Notes: a model not told the origin generated them from the sequence alone. A stretch of DNA of 51,020 bases from CAZJJZ01 sp964546505 (GCA_964546505.1 CAZJJZ010000007.1:1-51020), one strand, 5' to 3'. Counted from the first letter of the stretch, positions 43,202-51,020 are shown. Translations and numbers: made by a program.

Positions 43202-43947
43202 TGAACAATCAATCCACATTCTGGGCGTTAGCTGCAGTTTTGGGGGTGATTATCTTGGCGGCAATCGCAATCAGTAATGTGGATGAAGGGCCTGTTAGAA
43301 GGCCATTTAGCGCAAGCGCTTCTCCAACGGACAATGTATCGGAGGCTGATAATCCATGGTTTCAGAAAGTGGAGGACAAGCCGAAGTTTGACGATTTGGC
43401 TGTGAGCAAGTTAATTGATGAGGAATCCTCTCAAGAAATAAGAATTGAAAATTTTAAAACCCTGAACTTTGACACGGATCAAACCACTGTCAATACAGAT
43501 CAAATCGCGAAATTTACTTTAGACAAATTAATTGCAGCAGGGTTAAACAACCCCAGCGCAAAAAGAATGCCCTTCACTGGTAGAATTTTTGGTCGATTTA
43601 ATTTGAATGAGTTAACCTCATACAATCCCAAGCAGGCTTTGATTTTTGAGCGAGTAAATGGTTTTGATTTGCAAGCTTTTGAGGTTTATGCTTTTGAAGA
43701 TCTGGATCAGGAGATGTCAACGGAAATATTCACCTTAATCAAAAGCAATTTAGAGCGTGATATTTCTGTAACTCTCAATCAAAACAATATTTTTGGACTG
43801 GCTTCTTTTTTTATAAACTTCAGTCCCCCCTTGGAAAATGCATTTTTAGTTGTCAAATATCCCGACTCAGTGTATGCTCTGGCTTACCCGAAGGCAAATA
43901 GCCTAACCAATCAGGACTATTTCTCGGTGTTAAAGCAAATGCTTTAA
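43201..43947 (+). CDS. Single-pass membrane protein of unknown function within the nusG-rplK operon
   Basis: A 248-residue protein with an N-terminal membrane segment (~6-24, FWALAAVLGVIILAAIAIS), an acidic linker and an extracytoplasmic mixed domain (~85-248). No family recognised. Its ATG overlaps the nusG stop (TAATG), so it is coupled to nusG. In most bacteria rplK follows nusG directly, so this is an insertion into a conserved operon. Confidence 0.8.
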   Translation: MNNQSTFWALAAVLGVIILAAIAISNVDEGPVRRPFSASASPTDNVSEADNPWFQKVEDKPKFDDLAVSKLIDEESSQEIRIENFKTLNFDTDQTTVNTDQIAKFTLDKLIAAGLNNPSAKRMPFTGRIFGRFNLNELTSYNPKQALIFERVNGFDLQAFEVYAFEDLDQEMSTEIFTLIKSNLERDISVTLNQNNIFGLASFFINFSPPLENAFLVVKYPDSVYALAYPKANSLTNQDYFSVLKQML

Positions 43948-44021
43948 CTTTTATCGGCACTGCGATTCGCTTCTAAATCGACAGAAAGCCAATTTAGATC
44001 AAGATTATATTTTACATAACT

Positions 44022-44447
44022 ATGGCCAAAAAATTATTAACTGTAATTAAATTACAAATCGCAGCCGGTAAGGCAAATCCAGCACCACCTATTGGTCCAG
44101 CTTTGGGTCAACATGGTGTCAATATTCCAGGTTTCTGTAAGCAATTTAACGATGCTACAGCCCCACTTGGCGATACTATCGTACCAGTAGAGATTTCTGT
44201 CTATGAAGACAAGTCTTTTACTTTTATCATGAAGACTGCGCCTGCTTCTGTACTGATTAGAAAGGCAATCAATATTCCCAAAGGTTCAGGAGAGCCAAAC
44301 AAGAATAAAGTAGGCTCAATCACCAAAGATCAATTACGGAAAATTGCGGAAACTAAAATGCCAGATTTGAATGCCAATGACGTTGATCATGCCATGAAAA
44401 TCATTGCTGGAACCGCTAGAAGTATGGGTGTTGACATTAAAGACTAA
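44022..44447 (+). CDS. rplK: 50S ribosomal protein L11
   Basis: A 141-residue protein of standard length. KLQIAAGKANPAPPIGPALG and GVNIPGFCKQFND are the N-terminal domain signature; the C-terminal rRNA-binding domain ends MKIIAGTARSMGVDI. It forms the GTPase stalk base. The ATG is 74 bases after the inserted membrane gene, with a possible -10 TATATT nearby. Confidence 0.98.
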   Translation: MAKKLLTVIKLQIAAGKANPAPPIGPALGQHGVNIPGFCKQFNDATAPLGDTIVPVEISVYEDKSFTFIMKTAPASVLIRKAINIPKGSGEPNKNKVGSITKDQLRKIAETKMPDLNANDVDHAMKIIAGTARSMGVDIKD

Positions 44448-44451
44448 GACC

Positions 44452-44874
44452 ATGGACAAAGCATCCAAACAACATGCCTCTTTTTGGGAAGTCATTAGAA
44501 CACTTTACTTCAGTGTTGCTTCAGGAATCGGTTTAGTAGTGTTTATTATTGGCGCTGTTGGAGCAGTGAGATTGTTCACCCTCAACGTGGTTTTTCAAGT
44601 AAATGAAGGTTATTATCCGGTCAGTGTTTACGATCAAGACAGCTGTAAATTTACCTATTCTCAACCGGATAATAAACAGATTCCCCGCAGCCCAGAAGAA
44701 GTACAGAAATGTGTTAAAGAACTGGATGAAACCAGGAAATATCAGGCCAATCAGGATTTTAAGCGTAATATGGCTGAATCTATAGCCTTGGGCGTGGTGG
44801 GCTTACCTGTCTGGTTAATACACTTTGGAATAATGCAGGCGGACTGGAAAAAACGTAAAGCCAGCCTAGAATAA
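44452..44874 (+). CDS. Two-helix membrane protein between rplK and rplA
   Basis: A 140-residue protein with membrane segments at about 20-45 (GIGLVVFIIGAVGAVRLF) and 105-123 (IALGVVGLPVWLIHFGIM). A loop between them has two cysteines (DQDSCKFTY, EEVQKCVKE), possibly a disulfide outside the cell. No family recognised. The start is the ATG at 44452, four bases after the rplK stop, rather than an upstream in-frame ATG within rplK. A second insertion into the ribosomal operon. Confidence 0.8.
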   Translation: MDKASKQHASFWEVIRTLYFSVASGIGLVVFIIGAVGAVRLFTLNVVFQVNEGYYPVSVYDQDSCKFTYSQPDNKQIPRSPEEVQKCVKELDETRKYQANQDFKRNMAESIALGVVGLPVWLIHFGIMQADWKKRKASLE

Positions 44875-44888
44875 AATCGACAATGGGA

Positions 44889-44908
44889 GCTTAAGCCCTT
44901 TCTTGAGC
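44889..44908 (+). promoter_or_regulatory. Leader hairpin before rplA
   Basis: GCTTAAG (44889-44895) and CTTGAGC (44902-44908) pair with one G-T wobble, 25 bases before the L1 start codon. It could be an L1 autoregulatory site or a weak terminator; no T run follows. Confidence 0.35.
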
Positions 44909-44933
44909 GCTATTACCATTTAAAAATAATTAT

Positions 44934-45635
44934 ATGCCTAAATTGTCAAAAAAATATCAGAAAGTTGCTGAGTTGGTTGACAGCAAACAAGCCTATTCAT
45001 TGGCGGATGCAGTCGCTCTACTGAAAAAGACTTCTACCACCAAGTTTGATGCAAGTTGTGAAGTTCACTTCAAGTTAGGAGTGGACACCAAACAAGCCGA
45101 TCAAATGGTTAGATCTACTGTTGCTTTGCCAAATGGTACTGGTAAAGACGTAAGAGTAATAGCTTTCGTAAATGAAAATCAGGTGAAAGAAGCTTTGGAT
45201 GCTGGTGCTTTGAAGGCTGGATTAGATGATTTGATCGAGGAAATCACCGGAGGTTTCTTGGGATTTGATGTTGCTGTAGCTAGTCCGGATGTAATGAAGA
45301 ATTTGGGTAAAGTTGCCAAGATTTTGGGTACTAAAGGTCTGATGCCTAATCCAAAGGCTGGAACTGTTACTCCAGAAGTAGCGAAAACCATCAAAGAATT
45401 GAAAAAGGGTAAAGTTGAGTTCAGAACTGATAAACAAGGTTTGATTCACAATATTTTTGGTAAGGTTTCTTTCAGTGAAGCGCAACTTTTGGAAAATTTA
45501 AAAACTCTCATCAAGGCAATTAATGATGCTAAGCCAGCAGCTTCAAAAGGTACTTATATCAAGAGTTTAGCGGTGGCCACCACTATGGGTCCTGGTATTC
45601 GCTTGGATGTAAATAAAGCTTTGAGCGAGTTATAA
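44934..45635 (+). CDS. rplA: 50S ribosomal protein L1
   Basis: A 233-residue L1 of usual length, with HFKLGVDTKQADQMVRSTVA, the domain II motif KILGTKGLMPNPKAGTV, and the C-terminal GTYIKSLAVATTMGPGIRLD. L1 forms the mobile stalk that releases deacylated tRNA. Several CPR lineages lack L1, so its presence is informative. rplJ/rplL do not follow; a terminator does. Confidence 0.98.
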   Translation: MPKLSKKYQKVAELVDSKQAYSLADAVALLKKTSTTKFDASCEVHFKLGVDTKQADQMVRSTVALPNGTGKDVRVIAFVNENQVKEALDAGALKAGLDDLIEEITGGFLGFDVAVASPDVMKNLGKVAKILGTKGLMPNPKAGTVTPEVAKTIKELKKGKVEFRTDKQGLIHNIFGKVSFSEAQLLENLKTLIKAINDAKPAASKGTYIKSLAVATTMGPGIRLDVNKALSEL

Positions 45636-45671
45636 AGCACCGTTGAGCTGTTTACACTGTTAAGACAGAGA

Positions 45672-45696
45672 AGCCCTCGCGTTGCGGGGGCTTTTT
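45672..45696 (+). terminator. Terminator of the ribosomal operon
   Basis: AGCCCTCGC-GTT-GCGGGGGCT (nine pairs, one wobble) followed directly by five T, 37 bases after rplA. Confidence 0.92.
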
Positions 45697-45800
45697 ATAA
45701 ACCAGACACACAGTAATGTTTAACTCACACAACAACTTTGCAAAAAGTTCGATCATGAAAAAATTAGCAGATATTTGTTGCCGCTTCTCCAAAAGCAATA

Positions 45801-46070
45801 TTAGTTACGGCATTTATTGGCTTTCAATGCTTCGTAATTTATGGCACCTGTGAGGTTCTCCAACTGATACTCCGTACCGTCCTCGCAAATAACCGTTATG
45901 CTTTTAGCAGCTTCATTAATCTGGACTGTTTGTACTGCAGGTGCTGTTTTTAATTGAGAGAGATTTTGATCCTTGAATAGCTGGCCGGAGAAAGCGTAAA
46001 TCAAGAGTGCCAGGACAGCCAGAGAAAACGTGACCAAAAAAGGTAAATAGTACTTTAATTTAGAGGACAT
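45801..46070 (-). CDS. Small membrane-anchored protein of unknown function
   Basis: An 89-residue protein with one N-terminal helix (~8-26, LPFLVTFSLAVLALLIYAFS) and a small outer domain with two cysteines (TVICEDGTEYQL, NKCRN). Its start overlaps the DUF1385 gene by 11 bases, indicating coupled expression. No family recognised. Confidence 0.7.
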   Translation of the reverse strand: MSSKLKYYLPFLVTFSLAVLALLIYAFSGQLFKDQNLSQLKTAPAVQTVQINEAAKSITVICEDGTEYQLENLTGAINYEALKANKCRN

Positions 46071-47022
46071 TTTCTTGATGTTTTTTTTCTAATAATAGGG
46101 ACCTCTGCAATGAGTGAATGGCAATTTCCAACATAGCCGGCTCAGGCTCACGAGTGGTTAAACGCTGCAGCAATAATCCTGGCGCAGTGATCAATTTAAA
46201 AACCATGGATTGATGGTATTTAGCTGAAAATTTGAGAAATTCATAGGAAATTCCCGCAATAATTGGCAAACACAAAATCCGCATAGCAAAGCCCTCAATA
46301 AAACTACCGCCACGAGGCAAAACCGTATAAACAGCTATACTAATCAGAAAAACAAGTAAAATAAAACTCGTTCCGCAACGGGGGTGAAAACGTACGTTTT
46401 TCTGAGCATTTTCCACTGTCAGATCCTGTCCTTTTTCGAAGGTCATAATTGTTTTGTGTTCTGCTCCGTGATACATAAAAACGCGCTTCATGTCCGGAGT
46501 GAGACCAATCAGATAGAGATAAAGTACAAAAATGACGATTTTCAAGACACCATCAACCAAATTAAATAGCCAATACTGTTCTTGCACCAAACCAATTCCA
46601 GACCCAACCCAATTGGTGAGTAGATAAGGTAGGAATTTAAAGATTAAAATAGTTAAAGCCAGTGAAGTAATCAGCGTAAGAATCAAGGCCACATTGCCAA
46701 TCCCCGCCTTTTCCTTTTCACCGGACTGATCTGAACTTTCTTCTGCTAAGGCTTGTTGACTGGAAAACATCAACCCTTTACCGCCGATGTAAATCATTTC
46801 CAATAAATTGATGACCCCACGCAAGAATGGCAGACCCAAAATCCGAAAACGTCTGCTGAGATTTTGATAAAAATCTTCCATTACAGCCATTTCACCGTTG
46901 GTTTTACGCACAGTTACTACCGTATAATTGGGTGATCGCATCATTACCCCTTCCAAAACGGCCTGTCCACCCACGGCATATTCACTGTAGTGGATCGCTG
47001 ATTGTTGTCTCTTTTTTGACAT
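46060..47022 (-). CDS. DUF1385 (YqhQ-like) membrane protein
   Basis: A 320-residue protein. The family signatures are present: VGGQAVLEGVMMRSPNY at ~17-33, LRGVINLLEM, YHGAEHKTIMTFEKG near 188-202, and RFHPRCGTSFILLVFLI near 212-228. There are about five membrane segments. The conserved His-Gly-Ala-Glu-His resembles a metal-binding site, but the function of DUF1385 is not established. In Firmicutes it often neighbours prfA/prmC; here it is divergent from dut and followed by a small membrane gene. Confidence 0.92.
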   Translation of the reverse strand: MSKKRQQSAIHYSEYAVGGQAVLEGVMMRSPNYTVVTVRKTNGEMAVMEDFYQNLSRRFRILGLPFLRGVINLLEMIYIGGKGLMFSSQQALAEESSDQSGEKEKAGIGNVALILTLITSLALTILIFKFLPYLLTNWVGSGIGLVQEQYWLFNLVDGVLKIVIFVLYLYLIGLTPDMKRVFMYHGAEHKTIMTFEKGQDLTVENAQKNVRFHPRCGTSFILLVFLISIAVYTVLPRGGSFIEGFAMRILCLPIIAGISYEFLKFSAKYHQSMVFKLITAPGLLLQRLTTREPEPAMLEIAIHSLQRSLLLEKKHQENVL

Positions 47023-47166
47023 GGATTTATTCTAAACAACAAATCTCAAAACAACAATAAAAAATTAGCGAAAATAAATTGTGTCAAGTTGTTTTTGTAG
47101 GCGAAGCTATTAGAAAAGGTCAATTTAGAGTAATTTTAGTGTAATTTATTCTTTAACCAAAGACTG

Positions 47167-47598
47167 TTGAAAGTTTTAATCACCAGGATTGATAAAGATT
47201 TACCTCTACCTCAATATCAGACGTCAGGAGCAGTAGCTTTTGACCTGATTTCTCGCCAGGACATCGTCGTTGGGAGTCAACAAATCGGTCTAATCCCCGC
47301 CAATGTAATCATCAAGGTGCCAACAGGATATGCTTTAATTTTAGCTTCCCGAAGCAGTACGCCACTCAAAAAAGGCCTATCCACACCTCATGGAGTTGGT
47401 ATCATTGACTTGGATTATCATGGACCGGAAGATGAGTTGAAAGTACAAGTGTTCAACTTTACCAATCAAGAGGTAATAGTGTCACGAGGAGATCGCGTCG
47501 CCCAAGGACTTTTCGTCAAAATCGATCGTTTTGAATTTGAGGAAGTACCACAGATTTCCAGTCAAACACGTGGTGGTTTTGGATCAACAGGAAAATAA
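47167..47598 (+). CDS. dut: dUTP diphosphatase
   Basis: A 143-residue trimeric-type dUTPase with all five motifs: GAVAFDL (21-27), SRSST (61-65), GIIDLDYHG with catalytic Asp83 (78-86), RGDRVAQGL (107-115) and RGGFGSTGK (135-143). It hydrolyses dUTP to dUMP and keeps uracil out of DNA. Motif III has a short insertion (GPEDEL) before the beta strand. TTG start. It heads a dut-tmk-folD operon for thymidylate supply. Confidence 0.93.
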   Translation: MKVLITRIDKDLPLPQYQTSGAVAFDLISRQDIVVGSQQIGLIPANVIIKVPTGYALILASRSSTPLKKGLSTPHGVGIIDLDYHGPEDELKVQVFNFTNQEVIVSRGDRVAQGLFVKIDRFEFEEVPQISSQTRGGFGSTGK

Positions 47599-47603
47599 AC
47601 AAC

Positions 47604-48212
47604 ATGAAAAAAGGAAAATTGATTACGCTTTATGGCGTAAATAATATTGGCAAATCAACTCAGGCTAAAATCTTGATTGAAAATCTGAAGAATTCCGGTT
47701 TCGAAACAGTATATGTGAAGTATCCGGTATACGACATCAAGCCCAGTGGCCTATATTTGAATGAGATTTTGAGAAATTCTTCTACCAATAAACAGAAGAT
47801 TTCCGAAGATGAATTGCAGATGTGGTTTACAATCAATCGCTATCAGTTTGAGCCTACCCTAGAAGAATTGTTGAATGAAGGAAAAATTGTCGTAGCGGAA
47901 GACTATACAGGCACGGGTTTGGCTTGGGGAAGCGCAAAAGGACTAAACCTAGATTGGCTGTCAGAAATGAATAAATTTTTACGAAAGGAAGATTTGGCAA
48001 TTTATTTGAAAGGCAAGAGAAATATGCTCGCCGCGGAAAGCAAACATATTCATGAAAGTAACAGTGATTTAATGGACGCTTGCCAATTCGTAATGGACAA
48101 CCTTTCTGAAAAACTAAATTGGCACAAAGTTACTGTGAAACAATCAATTGGAGAAACCTCCAGTGATATCTGGAATGTAGTCAAAAAATTTTTAGCGATA
48201 GATGGAAAATAA
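47604..48212 (+). CDS. tmk: Thymidylate kinase-like protein
   Basis: A 202-residue P-loop kinase. Walker A is GVNNIGKST (11-19). The substrate region YVKYPVYD corresponds to the Tmk YP motif. The DRY position is replaced by AEDYTGTGLAWG (near 95). It should phosphorylate dTMP to dTDP, but the Arg of the DRY/DRH motif is absent, so activity or specificity may differ from E. coli Tmk. It starts five bases after dut and overlaps folD by 11 bases. Confidence 0.85.
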   Translation: MKKGKLITLYGVNNIGKSTQAKILIENLKNSGFETVYVKYPVYDIKPSGLYLNEILRNSSTNKQKISEDELQMWFTINRYQFEPTLEELLNEGKIVVAEDYTGTGLAWGSAKGLNLDWLSEMNKFLRKEDLAIYLKGKRNMLAAESKHIHESNSDLMDACQFVMDNLSEKLNWHKVTVKQSIGETSSDIWNVVKKFLAIDGK

Positions 48213-49050
48213 ATTATTGGATGGAAAACTAGTAGCGGCTGAGGTATTGAAGAAGGTGAAAATTGCAGCTCAGGCATATGGAAAACCGGTAAAACTGGTG
48301 GTAATTCTGATCGGCCACAATCCGGGTAGTGAAATTTATGTACAACAGAAGGTGAATATGTGCAATCAGCTCGGATTTCTAGCGGAAATTAGGAGATTTG
48401 CTAGTGAGCAGGTAAAAACGGCAGAAGTTATTGAATTAATTAAGGAATTGAATCAAGACAAGTCAGTTAATGGAATTTTGGTGCAATTACCTTTACCATT
48501 TAATTTACAAAGGGAAGCGATTCTTGAGGCTGTGGACCCGAGTAAAGACGTTGATGGACTACACCCATATAATTTGGGTCAGACATTCTTGGGCAATGAA
48601 AAACTGATTCCTTGCACCGCATTAGGTATTCTGCAGATGTTGGATTTTTATGGCATTAAAGTGGAAGGGAAAAAAGTTTGCGTGATTGGTTCCGGGTTGG
48701 TGGCTGGAAAACCAATTGCTTTAACCATGATAAATCGTGGAGCCACCGTTTCTGTACTCAATAGTAGAACACCAAAATTAAGTGAATTTACAGCCCAGGC
48801 GGATATAGTAGTAAGCGCTGCTGGACAGGCCAAGTTGATCAATTCACAGATGATTAAATCTGGTGCGGTATTAATTGATGTTGGAATTAGCAGAACTGAG
48901 AATGGTAAAATACAAGGTGATATAGATTTTGCTGACGTGTTGGAGAAAGTCAGTTGGATTAGCCCTGTACCGGGTGGCGTGGGCAAAATGACAGTAGCGT
49001 GTTTAATGCATAATTTGCTGGTCGCAGCTAAACTCCAATCTAATCTTTAA
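48202..49050 (+). CDS. folD: Methylenetetrahydrofolate dehydrogenase/cyclohydrolase
   Basis: A 282-residue bifunctional enzyme. Catalytic Tyr46 and Lys50 are in SEIYVQQK. QLPLP is at 95-99 and KDVDGLHP at 115-122. The nucleotide loop is GSGLVAGKP (163-171), where most family members have GRS-x-IVGKP. PVPGGVGKMT is at 255-264 (usually GGVGPMT). It interconverts methylene-, methenyl- and formyl-tetrahydrofolate. The operon with dut and tmk suggests a link to thymidylate synthesis. The changed loop may affect NADP versus NAD preference. Confidence 0.95.
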   Translation: MENKLLDGKLVAAEVLKKVKIAAQAYGKPVKLVVILIGHNPGSEIYVQQKVNMCNQLGFLAEIRRFASEQVKTAEVIELIKELNQDKSVNGILVQLPLPFNLQREAILEAVDPSKDVDGLHPYNLGQTFLGNEKLIPCTALGILQMLDFYGIKVEGKKVCVIGSGLVAGKPIALTMINRGATVSVLNSRTPKLSEFTAQADIVVSAAGQAKLINSQMIKSGAVLIDVGISRTENGKIQGDIDFADVLEKVSWISPVPGGVGKMTVACLMHNLLVAAKLQSNL

Positions 49051-49101
49051 GTCCATAAACCCCCATTTCTAGGTAGCTAAATTGTAATACAATTGGCATA
49101 T

Positions 49102-49130
49102 TTGGCTTATCTATTAATGTATGTTATAAT
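49102..49130 (+). promoter_or_regulatory. Sigma70-type promoter
   Basis: TTGGCT (49102-49107), 17-base spacer, TATAAT (49125-49130): the same boxes and spacing as at 8462. The ATG at 49153 lies 22 bases beyond. Confidence 0.75.
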
Positions 49131-49152
49131 ACAAAGATTACTAATTCTTCGA

Positions 49153-50127
49153 ATGAAAAATACAGCCTTACAGATAGTGAATGTTGAAAAGAATGATGCC
49201 CAGCCGCCAATAAAATTGGCAAAGAAAAAAGTGGTTGCGGCAACTTTCAGCCTACCTTTCTGGAGCCGGGATGAAGAGCTAAATAAGCTGCGAAACACTT
49301 TGCATGGTCGACTTTCAAATCCCGAAACAATGATTAGTACGCCCAATCGGGGTTTGTATTTACAAAAGAGGGAAATACCGGGATTGGAGTCTGTACAAAT
49401 GTTAACAGCTTCTGAAGGCGTGGAAGGACAAATCGATTTTGCCAAGCGCGCCCCTGTTGGCTTAATTGGTCTGATGAAAGAAAAAAATAAAGTGTTTATC
49501 AGTGTTGCAGAAGCACAGGATAGTGAAACGGATATTTCTTATCAAACAAGTCAACAATTATTGGCGGAAAGTTTTGCCAGTAATAAACAGCTTGGACGCT
49601 TGGCTAGAAGCACTGAAATCTTAAACCAAATCAAGGCCACTACAGAACGCAACATAGCTTCGCGCAATATAGCCATAGAACAATTGGACCAAGATCATTA
49701 CACTTTGCATCAAAATGAAGCTGGCGCAAATAAAGGTTTAGTGATGATTGTGAGGCAAGGAAAAGTAATAATCACAGCTCCAAAGGTGAGATATCGCCTC
49801 AGGAAGGGAGATACGGTTTGCGTAATTAATCAGAACATACTCAAACTGATTGAAGGAACTCCCACGGATGATCAGCTAAGTAGAACAATGGCAGAAATGA
49901 TCAAGAATGGCGAGAATCCGGATGCGGAGGTGTTTAGATTAAATAAAATACTCAATTTTGTAGAACAAGCCAAAGACGGGCAAGACTGGAAATTGGAGAA
50001 ATTGAGTGAAAAAATCAAACCCTTGCTGGAAATTGACAGGCAGACCGGAACAAGCGATCCCAAAAGAAGAGATGAAGAAAACTTCAATATGCATGGACAT
50101 GGCAGCTTGCTGCTTCTTAAAATTTAA
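49153..50127 (+). CDS. Soluble protein of unknown function (324 aa)
   Basis: No family recognised. A charged protein with no signal peptide or membrane helix. A small beta-rich section lies near residues 195-235 (LVMIVRQGKVIITAPKVRYR), and the C-terminus is charged and helical. The open frame extends upstream to 49093 with a hydrophobic false start; the promoter at 49102 shows that the ATG at 49153 (MKNTALQIVN) is the start. Confidence 0.75.
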   Translation: MKNTALQIVNVEKNDAQPPIKLAKKKVVAATFSLPFWSRDEELNKLRNTLHGRLSNPETMISTPNRGLYLQKREIPGLESVQMLTASEGVEGQIDFAKRAPVGLIGLMKEKNKVFISVAEAQDSETDISYQTSQQLLAESFASNKQLGRLARSTEILNQIKATTERNIASRNIAIEQLDQDHYTLHQNEAGANKGLVMIVRQGKVIITAPKVRYRLRKGDTVCVINQNILKLIEGTPTDDQLSRTMAEMIKNGENPDAEVFRLNKILNFVEQAKDGQDWKLEKLSEKIKPLLEIDRQTGTSDPKRRDEENFNMHGHGSLLLLKI

Positions 50128-50145
50128 TTTGACATATTTCAGTCA

Positions 50146-50186
50146 TTGACAATAATTTTTGCTTCTGTATATTTTTGCTGTATAAT
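50146..50186 (+). promoter_or_regulatory. Promoter region with two possible -10 boxes
   Basis: TTGACA (50146-50151), 16-base spacer, TATATT (50168-50173), plus TATAAT (50181-50186) only seven bases before the ATG at 50194. The first pair gives a short leader; the second box would give a leaderless transcript. Confidence 0.55.
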
Positions 50187-50193
50187 TTTTTTT

Positions 50194-50730
50194 ATGGGCA
50201 GAAATAGCGAAAGACCAAATAGGCTGAATGAAGATGAGATAATCCCCAAACAAGAGTCGAATAAATCATTACAAGTGATCAATGCAATAGCTGAAGATGT
50301 TCATCGACGGCTGATTGGAGAAAACAAACTGTTACCTCAGCAATCAACTGCTGTACATAATCTCTCTGAAGGATTAAGACAAGTGGAGGCACTTTGCCCT
50401 CCACACAATCAAGAAAAAATTAAAAACTTTTGGCGACTGGCTTATAAATTAGGCGTTAATGTTGAGCCAATATTAGGCAGTGACAAATTAGCCATTTTAG
50501 GCTTGTTACACTATTTGGACAATTACAATACCTTTGTACAGTGCGTCAGAGACACTTTTATTTTCAAAGCAAATATAAGCGCCGAGCATAGCAAAGGCAG
50601 TCGCGTAGTGCGCTCTAAATTAATACTTGGTCTGGCCGCCGAACTAGCCACCATTCTTTACCAAAATACCAGCAATACTGAACAAAGGATTAAAGTGATC
50701 AATCACTTAACTTCCCTTTTGATCGATTAG
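50194..50730 (+). CDS. Soluble helical protein of unknown function (178 aa)
   Basis: No family recognised. Charged N-terminus (MGRNSERPNRLNEDE), then a helical domain with three cysteines, no membrane helix. A longer start at 50146 would overlap the promoter boxes, so ATG 50194 is chosen. The last 32 bases overlap the end of the convergent gene. Confidence 0.7.
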   Translation: MGRNSERPNRLNEDEIIPKQESNKSLQVINAIAEDVHRRLIGENKLLPQQSTAVHNLSEGLRQVEALCPPHNQEKIKNFWRLAYKLGVNVEPILGSDKLAILGLLHYLDNYNTFVQCVRDTFIFKANISAEHSKGSRVVRSKLILGLAAELATILYQNTSNTEQRIKVINHLTSLLID

Positions 50731-51020
50731 TTTTTCTGGAGGTTTTGGGCTTCGGAGCATCTTCTGTATTCATGGACTTGATTTTTTCCTGGGCTTTTTG
50801 CTTTAACTCCTCTGCCTTCTTGGTCAGTTCTTGCTTCGCGTTTTCCAATAACTTACTCGCCTCTTTCTTGCCTTCAGCAATTTTCGCCTGAACTTTGGGG
50901 TCATGGTAGATCTCCTTGGCAGTGGCGGCAATATCTTGGCCAATCAATGTAGCATTTTTTTTGACAGTGGCGTCCCAAGAGCCATCTTCATTGAATTCTT
51001 TGGCGAATTCTTTGCGTAAA
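50699..51020 (-). CDS. C-terminal part of a YtxH-like coiled-coil protein, cut by the window edge
   Basis: The frame is open from the window end to the stop at 50699, about 107 residues, so the start lies outside. It includes EFNEDGSWDATVKKNATLIG before a Lys/Glu/Ala-rich coiled coil (KEASKLLENAKQELTKKAEE) and a basic tail. This is like YtxH or general stress proteins, which are anchored by an N-terminal helix. A TTG at 50947 is an internal codon rather than the start. Confidence 0.6.
   Translation of the reverse strand, partial: LRKEFAKEFNEDGSWDATVKKNATLIGQDIAATAKEIYHDPKVQAKIAEGKKEASKLLENAKQELTKKAEELKQKAQEKIKSMNTEDAPKPKTSRKTNRSKGKLSD

Noticed and set aside
45755..45853. Plus-strand frame of 32 codons starting MKKLADICC
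   Set aside because: It is antisense to the end of the small membrane protein gene and shows no domain or convincing signal.
49093..49152. Hydrophobic N-terminal extension of the 324-residue protein
   Set aside because: It spans the TTGGCT and TATAAT promoter boxes; the apparent signal peptide is translated promoter DNA.
1..51020. Use of an alternative code with UGA as glycine (Gracilibacteria/Absconditabacteria)
   Set aside because: Conserved genes such as gpmI, folD, rplA and nusG read through with no in-frame TGA, and a TGA ends the zincin-like gene.
1..51020. CRISPR array or classical insertion sequence
   Set aside because: No regularly spaced repeats with spacers and no transposase with terminal inverted repeats were seen; the repeats at 19.8-20.0 kb are only two copies.

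Overview
The window looks like part of a metagenome-assembled genome of a Candidate Phyla Radiation bacterium (Patescibacteria). It is AT-rich and uses the standard bacterial code; conserved genes such as gpmI, folD and rplA contain no in-frame TGA. The signs are many lineage-restricted membrane and surface proteins, modular VirB2/TrbC-like pilin proteins, large PKD-repeat proteins, a bactofilin-like membrane protein, and very short mRNA leaders with a -10 box close to the start codon. Ribosomal protein L1 is present, which argues against the CPR lineages known to lack it. The exact phylum cannot be fixed from this sequence. The first ~32 bases are a remnant of an Illumina adapter, and there are two runs of N (19 and 25 bases), so this is a draft scaffold.

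Layout. 0.1-1.7 kb: a LapA-like membrane protein and trigger factor (minus strand). 1.8-11.2 kb: a plus-strand row of large proteins of unknown function ending with a putative zinc peptidase. 11.5-18.3 kb: tRNA-His, a bactofilin-like membrane protein, L27 with a partner gene, an M23 murein hydrolase with coiled coil, endonuclease III and GpmI. 18.3-19.7 kb: a GC-rich orphan gene unlike its surroundings, and an HdeD-like membrane protein.

19.9-31.7 kb: an integrated mobile island next to tRNA-Gln(UUG). It is bounded by ~117-bp imperfect direct repeats that align without gaps at an offset of 11,713 bp, and it carries a serine recombinase at its right end. Its cargo is a TIGR04141/DUF6119-like protein, a NERD nuclease-like protein, a phage terminase pair (the small subunit frameshifted) without capsid genes, a Xre regulator with a palindromic operator, a membrane-anchored OB-fold protein, and a complete type IIS restriction-modification system. 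The endonuclease resembles FokI along its whole length. The two methyltransferase halves that are fused in M.FokI are separate genes here, and the first carries an N-terminal Cro/C1-type HTH. I read the island as a phage-satellite-like defence element.

31.9-42.3 kb: a secreted protein, then a minus-strand operon of two triple-module pilin-like membrane proteins, a 1547-residue and an 851-residue PKD protein, and a 37-residue membrane microprotein; together probably a cell-surface apparatus. 42.4-45.7 kb: the secE-nusG-rplK-rplA operon, interrupted by two lineage-specific membrane proteins. 45.8-51.0 kb: a DUF1385 membrane protein, a dut-tmk-folD operon and further unknown genes; the last one runs out of the window.
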